Shown here: positions 14,987 through 22,782 of the stretch, piece by piece | Numbering within the stretch: position 1 is the stretch's first letter | Layout of the letters: every line of letters starts with the position of its first letter | DNA from: Gammaproteobacteria bacterium | GTDB taxonomy: Bacteria; Pseudomonadota; Gammaproteobacteria; Steroidobacterales; Steroidobacteraceae | Assembly (NCBI GenBank): GCA_030039615.1 | Contig: JASHVF010000273.1 | Coordinates: 1 to 25,880, forward strand | Direction: 5' to 3' | Length of the DNA stretch: 25,880 nucleotides | Made by a program: the position numbers and the translations under genes | Notes under the pieces: model-generated | Told to the model about the DNA's origin: nothing | The model's input: the letters and a program-made list of their open reading frames with translations, nothing else | The model's database searches: none

Positions 14987-16693
14987 ATGTCCACGACGCC
15001 GGCCGCCGCCTCCGCTCCCTTCCCCAGCAACATCGAGATCGCGCAGCAGGCGCGCATGCGTCCCATCCAGGAACTGGCGCAGGAGCGCCTCGGCATCCCG
15101 GCGGCGAGCCTCGAGCCCTACGGCCACTACAAGGCGAAAGTCTCGCTCGACTACGTCGCGCAGCTCGACGGCAAGCCCGAAGGCAAGCTGATCCTGGTGA
15201 CCGCGACCTCGCCGACGCCGGCGGGGGAGGGCAAGACCACCACCACCGTCGGCCTCGGCGATGCGCTCAATCTGCTCGGCAAGCGCGCCATACTGTGCCT
15301 GCGCGAGCCGGCGCTGGGCCCGGTGTTCGGCGTCAAGGGCGGCGCGGCCGGCGGCGGCTATTCGCAGGTGGTCCCGATGGAGGACATCAACCTGCATTTC
15401 ACCGGCGACTTCGCCGCCATCGCCGCCGCCAACAACCTGCTGGCGGCGATGATCGACAATCACGTCTACCAGGGCAACACGCTCGGCTTCGACGTGCGGC
15501 GTGTCGCCTGGCGGCGCGTGGTCGACATGAACGACCGGGCGCTGCGCCAGATCGTCGTCGGGCTCGGCGGCACCGCCAACGGCGTGCCGCGCGAGGACGG
15601 CTTCGATATCGTCGTGGCCTCCGAGGTGATGGCGATCCTGTGCCTTGCGAACTCGCTCGCCGACCTCAAGGAGCGCCTCGGCCGCATCGTAGTCGGCTAT
15701 CGCGCCGACCAGCAGCCGATCCTGGCGCGCGATCTGCGGGCGCACGGCGCCATGGCCGCGGTGCTCAAGAGCGCGCTTGCGCCCAACCTGGTGCAGACGC
15801 TCGCCAACAACCCGGCCTTCATCCACGGCGGCCCGTTTGCCAACATCGCGCACGGCTGCAACTCGGTGATCGCGACCCGCACGGCGCTCAGGCTGGCCGA
15901 CTACGTGGTGACCGAGGCCGGCTTCGGTGCCGACCTGGGCGCGGAGAAGTTCGTCGACATCAAGTGCCGCAAGTCGGGCCTGCGGCCGAGCGCGGCGGTG
16001 ATCGTCACTACGGTGCGCGCGCTCAAGTATCACGGCGGCGTCGAGCTCGCGGATCTCAAGGCCGAGAATCTCAAGGCGCTCGATCACGGCATCGTCAATC
16101 TCGAGCGCCACATCGACAACGTACGCCATCGCTACGGCCTGCCGTGCGTGGTGGCGATCAACCGCCGCTTCGACGACACCGAGGCGGAGCTGCGGCTGGT
16201 GATCGAGCGCATCGCGCCGCAGGACGTGCGCGTCATCCCCTCGACCCATTTCACCGACGGCGGGCGCGGCGCGCGCGATCTGGCGCGCGAGGTGGTGCGG
16301 CTGTGCGAGCAGCCGAACGGCTTCACCTACGTCTACGAGGACGACTGGTCGCTGTGGGACAAGATGAAGGCGATCGCCACCAAGGTCTACCACGCGAGCG
16401 ACATCACCGCGGACACCAAGGTGCGCGCCCAGATCCGCCAGCTGCAGGAGAGCGGCTACGGCCGCTACCCGGTGTGCGTCGCCAAGACGCAGTACTCCTT
16501 CTCGACGGACCCGAAACTGCGCGGCGCACCCTCGCACCACGTGGTCAACATCCGCGAGGTGCGGCTCGCCGCCGGCGCGGAGTTCGTCATCATGATCTGC
16601 GGCGACGTCATGACGATGCCGGGGCTCCCCAAGGTGCCGGCGGCCAACAGCATCGACATCGACGAACGCGGCCGCATCACCGGGCTCTTCTAG
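14987..16693 (+). CDS. fhs: Formate-tetrahydrofolate ligase
   Basis: ATP-dependent ligation of formate to tetrahydrofolate giving 10-formyl-THF, the entry of formate into one-carbon metabolism; cytosolic, usually a tetramer. 568 residues, normal length. IEIAQQARMRPIQELAQERLGI at the N-terminus is typical. The P-loop TPAGEGKTTTTVGLGDAL (Lys83), LREPALGPVFGVKGGAAGGG, DINLHFTGDFAAIAAANNLL, the ENIYQGN-equivalent region NHVYQGNTLGFD, RVVDMNDRALR and TEAGFGADLGAEKF are all conserved. The C-terminus shows MTMPGLPKVPAANSIDID. ATG 14987 is selected; no good Shine-Dalgarno is visible. The 121-bp divergent region to hemJ shows no riboswitch I can recognise. It is followed after 18 bp by the ATP-grasp-like gene, suggesting one transcript. 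No folD is seen nearby. Confidence 0.97.
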   Translation: MSTTPAAASAPFPSNIEIAQQARMRPIQELAQERLGIPAASLEPYGHYKAKVSLDYVAQLDGKPEGKLILVTATSPTPAGEGKTTTTVGLGDALNLLGKRAILCLREPALGPVFGVKGGAAGGGYSQVVPMEDINLHFTGDFAAIAAANNLLAAMIDNHVYQGNTLGFDVRRVAWRRVVDMNDRALRQIVVGLGGTANGVPREDGFDIVVASEVMAILCLANSLADLKERLGRIVVGYRADQQPILARDLRAHGAMAAVLKSALAPNLVQTLANNPAFIHGGPFANIAHGCNSVIATRTALRLADYVVTEAGFGADLGAEKFVDIKCRKSGLRPSAAVIVTTVRALKYHGGVELADLKAENLKALDHGIVNLERHIDNVRHRYGLPCVVAINRRFDDTEAELRLVIERIAPQDVRVIPSTHFTDGGRGARDLAREVVRLCEQPNGFTYVYEDDWSLWDKMKAIATKVYHASDITADTKVRAQIRQLQESGYGRYPVCVAKTQYSFSTDPKLRGAPSHHVVNIREVRLAAGAEFVIMICGDVMTMPGLPKVPAANSIDIDERGRITGLF

Positions 16694-16711
16694 GGGAACA
16701 GGCGGCCGGCC

Positions 16712-17614
16712 ATGCCCTTCTGCGAGGCCGATCCCTGGAGACTGCAGTACTTCGAGGGAGTCGCGTGCCCGCCGGGGCTGCGCATTCCGACCGAGGACCC
16801 GGACGCCTGGCAGTGGAATCCGGCACACCGCTGGGTCTACAACAAGCTGCTGGTGGCCGAGTCCCAGGGACTCGAGTGCGCGCCCCACGGCGTGCGGCCG
16901 CCGTTCTTTCCGGTGTTCAGCAAGCCGCTCATCAACCTGCACGGCATGGCGGTCGGCAGCCACGTGCTGCGCGATCTGGCGACCTACGAGCGCGAGGAGA
17001 CCGCCGGGCACTTCTGGATGCGGCTGCTCGAGGGCGAGCACGTCAGCACGGATATCGCCGTGGTGCGCGGCCGCACACCCTGGTTCCGCCATTGCCTCGG
17101 CACGCCGGCCCCCGGCGGCACCTTCGACTACTGGACGATCGAGGCGGGTGCACGCGCGCCGCTCGAGCGCTACCTCGGCGACTGGGCGGGTCGGCAGCTC
17201 GCCACCTACACCGGCATGCTCAATGCCGAGACCATCGGCGGCCGCATCATCGAGACGCATCTGCGGGTGACCGACCAGTGGCCGGATCTCTACGAGGGCG
17301 GTTGGCTCGACTCCGTGGTGGGGCTCTATCACGAAGGCCGCTGGCGTGCGCCGGGCGGGGAGCGCCGCGTCGGCTACAGCCTCGTGCTCTTCGGGCCGCA
17401 CGGCCCGCAGTACCGTCATCCGCCCGCGGCGCTCGTCGCCGAGGTGCGCCGCATGCCGCACGTGCGCAGCGTGCAGATCACCTTTCACGAGGACCGCCCG
17501 GCCGGCGCGCACGCCATGCCGCCGGGCGGCTTCCGCCTCGCCGTGCTCAACTGCACCGATCTCGAGGCGGGCAGGGCGGCGCGTGCGCGGCTGGCGGCGG
17601 CCTTCGGCCTGTGA
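16712..17614 (+). CDS. Uncharacterised protein with ATP-grasp-like motifs
   Basis: A 300-residue soluble protein of a conserved but uncharacterised type (I recall similar proteobacterial hypotheticals, without assigned function). Motifs suggest a divergent ATP-grasp fold: PVFSKPLINLHGMAVGS, whose Lys71 would fit the nucleotide-binding Lys; LLEGEHVSTDIAVVRGR, like the ExSxDxxxxxG strand pair; and LNAETIGGRIIETHLR, where Glu173, Glu181 and His183 take the place of the Mg ligands (usually E and N/E). The N-terminus DPWRLQYFEGVACPPGLRIP and QWPDLYEGGWLDSVVGLY are family-specific. No signal peptide or membrane segment. It begins 18 bp after fhs, so co-expression and perhaps a C1 or carboxylate/amine ligation role are possible. 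The ATP-grasp assignment is inference from motif pattern; the coding status is secure. Confidence 0.82.
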   Translation: MPFCEADPWRLQYFEGVACPPGLRIPTEDPDAWQWNPAHRWVYNKLLVAESQGLECAPHGVRPPFFPVFSKPLINLHGMAVGSHVLRDLATYEREETAGHFWMRLLEGEHVSTDIAVVRGRTPWFRHCLGTPAPGGTFDYWTIEAGARAPLERYLGDWAGRQLATYTGMLNAETIGGRIIETHLRVTDQWPDLYEGGWLDSVVGLYHEGRWRAPGGERRVGYSLVLFGPHGPQYRHPPAALVAEVRRMPHVRSVQITFHEDRPAGAHAMPPGGFRLAVLNCTDLEAGRAARARLAAAFGL

Positions 17615-17620
17615 CTACTC

Positions 17621-17639
17621 CGGCGGCCGATCGCCGCCG
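17621..17639. other. Stem-loop after the ATP-grasp-like gene
   Basis: A 7-bp perfect stem, CGGCGGC (17621-17627) and GCCGCCG (17633-17639), with a 5-nt loop, starts 7 bases after the stop of the ATP-grasp-like gene. No T-tract follows. It could attenuate or terminate between fhs/ATP-grasp and the downstream sugar-kinase group, or be chance in GC-rich DNA. The rest of the gap to 17716 shows no clear promoter. Confidence 0.35.
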
Positions 17640-17716
17640 AACCCGAGATGCTCGAGTGTCATGAGCGCCGCATCCCCCGGATGCACGGCGGGGGGCCGCG
17701 GTTTACACGTACACGG

Positions 17717-18469
17717 ATGGCACCGCAGAATCCTCCGATGCCACGGAACCGGACCGCTTCGGGGCGGCGCGCACCGCGCCGCATCCTCGTCATCGACATC
17801 GGCGGCACGCACGTCAAGTACCGCCTCAACGGCCGCGGTCCCATCGGCAAGTTCGCCTCGGGACCGAAGCTCGGGCCGCAACGCATGGTGCGCAAGCTCC
17901 TGAAGCGCACCGCGCGGCTGCGCTATGACGCGGTGTCCATCGGCTATCCGGGGCTGGTATTTCGCGGACGCATCGCGGGCGAGCCCCACAATCTCGCTCC
18001 GGGCTGGACCGGCTTCGACTTCGAGGCAGCCTTCGCGAGGCCCGTGCGGATCGTGAATGACGCCGCCATGCAGGCGATCGGCAGCTACCGCGGCGGCCGC
18101 ATGCTGTTTCTCGGTCTCGGCACCGGGCTCGGCGCCTCGCTCATCATCGACGGCGTCGTCGAGCCCACCGAGATCGGCCATATGCCCTTTCGCCGCGCAC
18201 GCACCTACGAGGAATACCTCGGCGAGCGCGGCCGCCGGCGGCTTGGCACGCGCGCCTGGCGCAAGGCGGTCGCCGCAGTGGTGGCGCAGCTTCGCGCCGC
18301 GCTCGAGGTCGACTACGTCGTGCTCGGGGGCGGCAACGCCGCACGCCTGAAGAAACTCCCGCCGGGCGCGCGGCGCGGCGACAACCGCAACGCCTTCGTC
18401 GGCGGCGTGCGCCTGTGGCACGATCGCGGCGGCCCGTTCGGCCGCGCCGGCGCGCTGGGGCAGCGATGA
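17717..18469 (+). CDS. ROK-type glucokinase, polyphosphate-glucokinase-like
   Basis: Predicted to phosphorylate glucose to glucose-6-phosphate, using polyphosphate and/or ATP; cytosolic. About 250 residues, the PpgK length. Phosphate-1 motif ILVIDIGGTHVKYRL, then YDAVSIGYPGLV, the catalytic-type Asp in RIVNDAAMQAIGSY, phosphate-2 motif FLGLGTGLGASLIIDG and sugar-binding EIGHMPFRR. The C-terminus has VVLGGGNAARL. The CxCGxxGCxE zinc motif of ordinary ROK proteins after GH is absent, as in polyphosphate glucokinases. The start is uncertain: the open frame extends to 17648, with ATGs at 17717 (used) and 17738. Its TGA overlaps the next ATG as ATGA, so it is translationally coupled to the GH15 gene; released glucose is the likely substrate. 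Confidence 0.88.
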   Translation: MAPQNPPMPRNRTASGRRAPRRILVIDIGGTHVKYRLNGRGPIGKFASGPKLGPQRMVRKLLKRTARLRYDAVSIGYPGLVFRGRIAGEPHNLAPGWTGFDFEAAFARPVRIVNDAAMQAIGSYRGGRMLFLGLGTGLGASLIIDGVVEPTEIGHMPFRRARTYEEYLGERGRRRLGTRAWRKAVAAVVAQLRAALEVDYVVLGGGNAARLKKLPPGARRGDNRNAFVGGVRLWHDRGGPFGRAGALGQR

Positions 18470-20826
18470 GCGCCGCGCCGGGCGGACCGGGGCTCTCTCC
18501 CACCTGGAGCAGCAGCGACAAGGAGATGGTCGGCTGCACGCTCGGGACCTCGCGCCTGTGGTTCACGGTCGGCGGCGGCATCATCAACGAGGTCTATTAC
18601 CCGCGGGCCGATATTCCGCAGATCCGCGACCTCGGCTTCATCGTCGGCGACGGTGCCGGCTTCTGGGTCGAGGTGAAGCGCATATGGCGCCATGAGCTGC
18701 GGCTTGCGAACCTGGCCGCCCCGGCGGTGAGGATCGTCCACCGCCACGAGCGCTTCGAGCTCGTGCTGCGCGTGACTCCCTGCCAGGATCGCGACGTGCT
18801 CCTGATCGAGGTGACGCTCACGGGCGAGCCGGGCCTCAGGCCCTACGCACTGCTTGCGCCGCACCTCGGCGGCACGGGCCTCAACAACCGCGCTGCCGTG
18901 GTCGACTACGGCGGGCGGCGTGCGCTCACGGCCGAGCAGGGGCCGTTCGGTCTTGCGCTGGTCGCGGCCACGCCGACCCAGGGCGAAGCCTTCACCCGTG
19001 CCGGCGCCGGCTACGTGGGCGAGAACGACGGCTGGCAGGACTTCAGCAAGCACGGCGCCATGACCTGGGAGTACACCGAGGCGGGTCCGGGGAACGTCGC
19101 GCTGCTCGGTGAGCTGCCGCGCGAGTCGGTGCTGGCGCTCGGTTTCGGCAGCAGCGCCGAGGCGGCCGCGACGCTCGCGCGCACCGCGCTCGCCGAGCCG
19201 TTCGCGGCGAGCTGGCAACAACAGGAGGCGGCCTGGGCCGGCTGGTTCACCGAGCGCCAGGGACCCGAGGGCCTGACGGCCGACCTGCCCGAGGAATGCG
19301 TGCTGCAGTTCCGCATCTCGGCGATGGTGCTGCGCAGCCACCGCGACAAGACCTACCCGGGCGCCATGGTGGCCTCGCTCAGTGTGCCGTGGGGCAACAC
19401 GCGCGAGGAGCGCGAGGGTTATCACCTGGTGTGGCCGCGCGACCTGGTGGAGTGCGCCGGCGCACTGCTCGCGGCCGGCGCGCGCTACGAGCCGCACAAC
19501 ACGCTGCGCTACCTGATCGCGACCCAGAACGCCGACGGGCACTGGAACCAGAACCAGTGGCTCGGAGGCAAGAGCTACTGGTCCGGCATCCAGCTCGATG
19601 AGGCGGCCTTTCCGGTGCTGCTCGCCGCCGCGATCGACGAGCGCGACGCGCTCGGCGGCACCGAGATCACCGACATGGTGCACCGGGCGCTCGCGTTCCT
19701 GGTGCGCACCGGACCGGTGAGCGACCAGGACCGCTGGGAGGAGGACGCCGGCCTCAATACCTTCACGCTGGCGGTGTGCATTGCGGCGCTCGTGGCGGGC
19801 GCGCCCTATCTGCCCGAGGAGGCGCGCGGGCTCGCGCTGGCGTTTGCGGACTACTGGAACGCGCGGCTCGAGGACTGGACCACGGTCACCGACACGCCGC
19901 TCGCGCGCCGCTACGGAATTCCCGGCTACTACGTGCGCGTCGCCCCTCCCCAGGCGCTCACCGACCGCTGTGCGCCGGATTCGCCGATTGCGATCAAGAA
20001 CCGCTCGCGCGATCCCGGCATCCCGCTCGCCGAGCAGGTCGGAGTCGACTTCCTGCAGCTGGTGCGTTTCGGGCTGCGCCGTGCGGATGATCCGCTGGTC
20101 CTCGGCAGCGTGGTGCTCGCGGACGCGTTGCTCAAGGTCGACACGCCCGCCGGTCCCGCGTGGCACCGCTATACCGGCGACGGCTACGGCGAGCACGCCG
20201 ACGGCCGGGCCTACGATGGCACCGGCCATGGACGCGCCTGGCCGCTCCTGACCGGCGAGCGCGGCCACTACGAGATCGTCGCCGGCCGCGACCCGCTGCC
20301 GTATATCCTCGCCATGCTGCGCATGGCCTCGGCCGGCGGCATGCTGCCCGAGCAGGTGTGGGACAGCGCCCCGATCCCGGCGCGCGGACTTGCGCCCGGG
20401 CGGCCGACGGGCGGGGCGATGCCGCTCGCGTGGGCACATGCGGAGTACATCAAGCTGGTGCTGTCGCGCGGCCTCAAGCGTCCGTACGATCGCCCGACGG
20501 CCGTATGGAAGCGCTACGCCGGACGGCGTCCGCCGCTTAGGCGCGTTCTGTGGTGCGAGCACGCGCCGGCCAGCGAGCTGCCGCAGGGTTGTGCGCTGAC
20601 GCTGGCGCTGCGCGCGCCCGGCACGTTCCGCGTCGGGCTCGACGGCTCGCAGGAGGTGCGCGAGCGGTCGACCACCCCCAACCCCCTCGGTCTGCATCTG
20701 CTCGAGTTCGACAGCGCACAGCTCACGCAGGGGCGGCGCATCGTGCTCACGTTCCGCCATGCCGGCGGCGACTGGTCCCGCGATTACCACATCGCCGTGA
20801 CCGCGCCCGGCGGCGGATCGGGGTAG
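18466..20826 (+). CDS. Glycoside hydrolase family 15 (glucoamylase/glucodextranase-like)
   Basis: A 786-residue GH15 enzyme releasing glucose from non-reducing ends of alpha-glucans by inversion (glucoamylase, with glucodextranase or trehalase activity possible). N-terminal beta-sandwich GH15-N domain about 10-280 (WSSSDKEMVGCTLGTSRLWF, GGGIINEVYYPRAD), then the (alpha/alpha)6 barrel: GYHLVWPRDLVECAGALLAAG, TQNADGHWNQNQWLGGKSYW, general-acid region RWEEDAGLNTFTLAV (Glu425/426), and general base Glu629 in MLPEQVWD. A C-terminal beta domain follows position ~680. No signal peptide, so intracellular action is expected. Start ATG 18466 overlaps the kinase stop (ATGA); the longer frame to 18415 is unnecessary. 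Co-translation with a glucokinase points to degradation of a stored or imported alpha-glucan. Confidence 0.94.
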   Translation: MSAAPGGPGLSPTWSSSDKEMVGCTLGTSRLWFTVGGGIINEVYYPRADIPQIRDLGFIVGDGAGFWVEVKRIWRHELRLANLAAPAVRIVHRHERFELVLRVTPCQDRDVLLIEVTLTGEPGLRPYALLAPHLGGTGLNNRAAVVDYGGRRALTAEQGPFGLALVAATPTQGEAFTRAGAGYVGENDGWQDFSKHGAMTWEYTEAGPGNVALLGELPRESVLALGFGSSAEAAATLARTALAEPFAASWQQQEAAWAGWFTERQGPEGLTADLPEECVLQFRISAMVLRSHRDKTYPGAMVASLSVPWGNTREEREGYHLVWPRDLVECAGALLAAGARYEPHNTLRYLIATQNADGHWNQNQWLGGKSYWSGIQLDEAAFPVLLAAAIDERDALGGTEITDMVHRALAFLVRTGPVSDQDRWEEDAGLNTFTLAVCIAALVAGAPYLPEEARGLALAFADYWNARLEDWTTVTDTPLARRYGIPGYYVRVAPPQALTDRCAPDSPIAIKNRSRDPGIPLAEQVGVDFLQLVRFGLRRADDPLVLGSVVLADALLKVDTPAGPAWHRYTGDGYGEHADGRAYDGTGHGRAWPLLTGERGHYEIVAGRDPLPYILAMLRMASAGGMLPEQVWDSAPIPARGLAPGRPTGGAMPLAWAHAEYIKLVLSRGLKRPYDRPTAVWKRYAGRRPPLRRVLWCEHAPASELPQGCALTLALRAPGTFRVGLDGSQEVRERSTTPNPLGLHLLEFDSAQLTQGRRIVLTFRHAGGDWSRDYHIAVTAPGGGSG

Positions 20827-20832
20827 GGAGCG

Positions 20833-21612
20833 ATGCCCTTCACGCTCGCGCATCCGGCCGCGGTCCTGCCGCTGCGCTACCTCAGGTCGCTGCGCACCGC
20901 GCCACTGTTTGTCGGCGCGATCGTGCCCGACCTGCCGTACTACGTGCCCTTCGTGGGCGGGCGCGCCATGAGCGTCTCCACCCACAGCTTCACCGGCTCG
21001 TACCTGCTCGACCTGCCGCTCGGCATCGTCACGCTCGCCTGCCTGGTGTTGCTGCGCGAGCCGCTCACCGTGCTGCTGCCGGCACGCGCCCGCTGGCTGT
21101 GCCTCAACGCCCTCGAGCCGTTCCGGCGCAGTCCCGCGCAGTGGCTGCTGGCGGTGCCCGCCATCCTGCTCGGCGCATGGACGCACGTGCTGTGGGACTC
21201 CTTCACGCACGGCGAGGGCTGGGCGGTGCGGCACGTTGCCGAGCTCACTCATTTGGTACAGATCGGCTGGTACCGCGTCTACACCTACCACATCCTTCAG
21301 TACATCAGCTCCGTCGTCGGGCTGGCGATCGTCGCCGTGTGGTACTCGCGGCTGCGCGTTCCGCCGGGCGCGCTCGCCGGCGAGGAGGCGCGGCGCGCAC
21401 AGGCGGGTCCGGCACTGTTCCTGATCAGCGCCGCGGCGCTGCTCGTCGGCGGCGTCGAGGCCGTCAGGTACTACGCGCGCAGCGCCGGCGCGGTCTACGG
21501 CACGCTCGACGCGCTGCTCACGCACGGACTCACCTGGTTCGTGCTGCTGCACCTGTTCGCGGGCTCGATCGTCGCGCTCGAGCACCGCGCGGGCGACGCG
21601 CGCCTGCCCTAG
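20833..21612 (+). CDS. DUF4184-family membrane protein
   Basis: A 259-residue inner-membrane protein of the DUF4184 type, related to the metal-dependent hydrolase-like YdjM/DUF457 group. About five to six hydrophobic stretches (LPLGIVTLACLVLL, WLLAVPAILLGAWTHVLW, YISSVVGLAIVAVWY, LFLISAAALLVGGVEAV, LTWFVLLHLFAGSIVAL). Conserved polar residues sit near membrane edges: FTLAHPAAVLPL at the N-terminus, GAIVPDLPYY, STHSFTGSYLLDLP and AWTHVLWDSFTHGEG. This pattern of His and Asp suggests a metal site, but activity is unknown in the family. It starts 6 bp after the GH15 stop with a GGGAG Shine-Dalgarno, firmly in the same transcription unit; its role there is unexplained. Confidence 0.87.
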   Translation: MPFTLAHPAAVLPLRYLRSLRTAPLFVGAIVPDLPYYVPFVGGRAMSVSTHSFTGSYLLDLPLGIVTLACLVLLREPLTVLLPARARWLCLNALEPFRRSPAQWLLAVPAILLGAWTHVLWDSFTHGEGWAVRHVAELTHLVQIGWYRVYTYHILQYISSVVGLAIVAVWYSRLRVPPGALAGEEARRAQAGPALFLISAAALLVGGVEAVRYYARSAGAVYGTLDALLTHGLTWFVLLHLFAGSIVALEHRAGDARLP

Positions 21613-21623
21613 CGCGGCCCGCG

Positions 21624-22769
21624 ATGACGGCGGTGCCCGCGCAGCAGTTCAGCACCATCGGCTGGCCGTGGCGGTCGGGCAACGATTTCCGATTGCTCGA
21701 CGGCGCGGCCGAGTTCCTGCCGCGCATGCTCGAGGCGATCGACGCGGCGCAGTCGCACGTGCTGCTGGAGATGTACCTGGTGAGCTCCGGCCAGGTCGCG
21801 GGAGCCTTCATCGAGGCGCTGAGGGGCGCACGCGCCCGCGGAGTGCGCTGCTGCCTGGTGTTCGACGGCTTCGGCGCGCTCGCTCTGGCGGCCGGCGACC
21901 GGCGGCGGCTCGAGGCGGCGGGGATCGAGCTGCGCATCTTCAACCCGCTGCGCTGGCGCAACCGGCTGCGCAACTTCCTGCGCGATCATCGCAAGCTCCT
22001 GGCGGTCGACGGCGAGCTGGCGTTCGTCGGCGGCGCGGGCCTCTCCGATGAGTTCGCGCCGGGACCGGCCGGCTGGCGTGAGCTGATGATCGCGATCCGG
22101 GGCCCGGTCGTCGCGGACTGGCAGCGCGCCTTTGCGGCCACCTGGCGGCGACTCGGACCCGAGCTCGGGCTGGCGCAGGGAGCCAGCGAGCCGCTGCCGG
22201 ATGGCGCCAGCGGCCGGGTGTCGCTGAGCGAGGCGCGCGAGCATTCGCTGCTCGCGCGGGGCGTCGTGCGGCGTATCGACGCCGCGCACACCCGCGCCTG
22301 GATCATGAGCGCGTACTTCGTGCCCTCGCGGCGCTTTCGCAAGGCGTTGCGCCGCGCGGCGCGCCGCGGCGTGGACGTGCGGCTGCTGATGCCGAGCGCG
22401 CGCACCGATCATCCCTGGGTGCGCCACGCGGCACGGCGCTTCTATGGCCGGATGCTGCGCAACGGCGTGCGCATCTACGAGTACCTGCCGAGCGTACTGC
22501 ACGCCAAGATGATCGTGTGCGACGACTGGCTCTCGATCGGCTCGAGCAACCTCGATCGCTGGAGCTTCAGGTGGAACCTCGAGGCCAATCAGGAAGTGGC
22601 CGACCGGCGCGTGGCGGATGCGGCGGCGAGGCTGTTTGACGCCGATCTCGCCTGGTCCGAGGCCCTGAGCCGCCGGCACTGGCCGCAGCGCGCGCGGCTC
22701 GACCGCCTGCGCGAACGGATCGCAGGCTGGCTCGACCGCTGGCTGGAGGGCTGGCGCCGGCCGCGCTGA
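21624..22769 (+). CDS. Phospholipase D-family protein, cardiolipin synthase (ClsB-like)
   Basis: A 381-residue PLD-superfamily enzyme, probably making cardiolipin or a related phospholipid by phosphatidyl transfer. Two HKD motifs: HRKLLAVDG (His122, Lys124, Asp129) followed by FVGGAGLSDE, and LHAKMIVCDD (His293, Lys295, Asp300) followed by SIGSSNLDRWSF. There is no N-terminal pair of transmembrane segments, so it is organised like ClsB rather than ClsA. The C-terminus is Arg/Trp-rich (GWLDRWLEGWRRPR) and may bind membrane. ATG 21624 lies 11 bp after the DUF4184 stop; the longer open frame beginning at 20550 is antagonised by the upstream genes. It ends the operon-like run. Synthesis of a sugar-phospholipid is possible but unsupported. 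Confidence 0.92.
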   Translation: MTAVPAQQFSTIGWPWRSGNDFRLLDGAAEFLPRMLEAIDAAQSHVLLEMYLVSSGQVAGAFIEALRGARARGVRCCLVFDGFGALALAAGDRRRLEAAGIELRIFNPLRWRNRLRNFLRDHRKLLAVDGELAFVGGAGLSDEFAPGPAGWRELMIAIRGPVVADWQRAFAATWRRLGPELGLAQGASEPLPDGASGRVSLSEAREHSLLARGVVRRIDAAHTRAWIMSAYFVPSRRFRKALRRAARRGVDVRLLMPSARTDHPWVRHAARRFYGRMLRNGVRIYEYLPSVLHAKMIVCDDWLSIGSSNLDRWSFRWNLEANQEVADRRVADAAARLFDADLAWSEALSRRHWPQRARLDRLRERIAGWLDRWLEGWRRPR

Positions 22770-22782
22770 GAGCGCCGCCGTC

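Noticed and set aside
14411..17512. 1,033-codon minus-strand open frame opposite fhs and the ATP-grasp-like gene
   Set aside because: Antisense shadow; composition rich in His, Arg and Asp without motifs, spanning several genes and hemJ in another frame.
15295..17664. 789-codon plus-strand frame overlapping fhs
   Set aside because: Out-of-frame Arg/Gly/Ala-rich translation of fhs and the next gene; no independent coding evidence.
18313..21585. 1,090-codon minus-strand open frame opposite GH15 and DUF4184 genes
   Set aside because: Antisense shadow crossing three confident genes; no recognisable domain.
20550..21623. N-terminal extension of the PLD gene into the upstream genes
   Set aside because: The open frame upstream of 21624 is an Arg/Ala-rich shadow of GH15 and DUF4184; PLD homology starts after ATG 21624.
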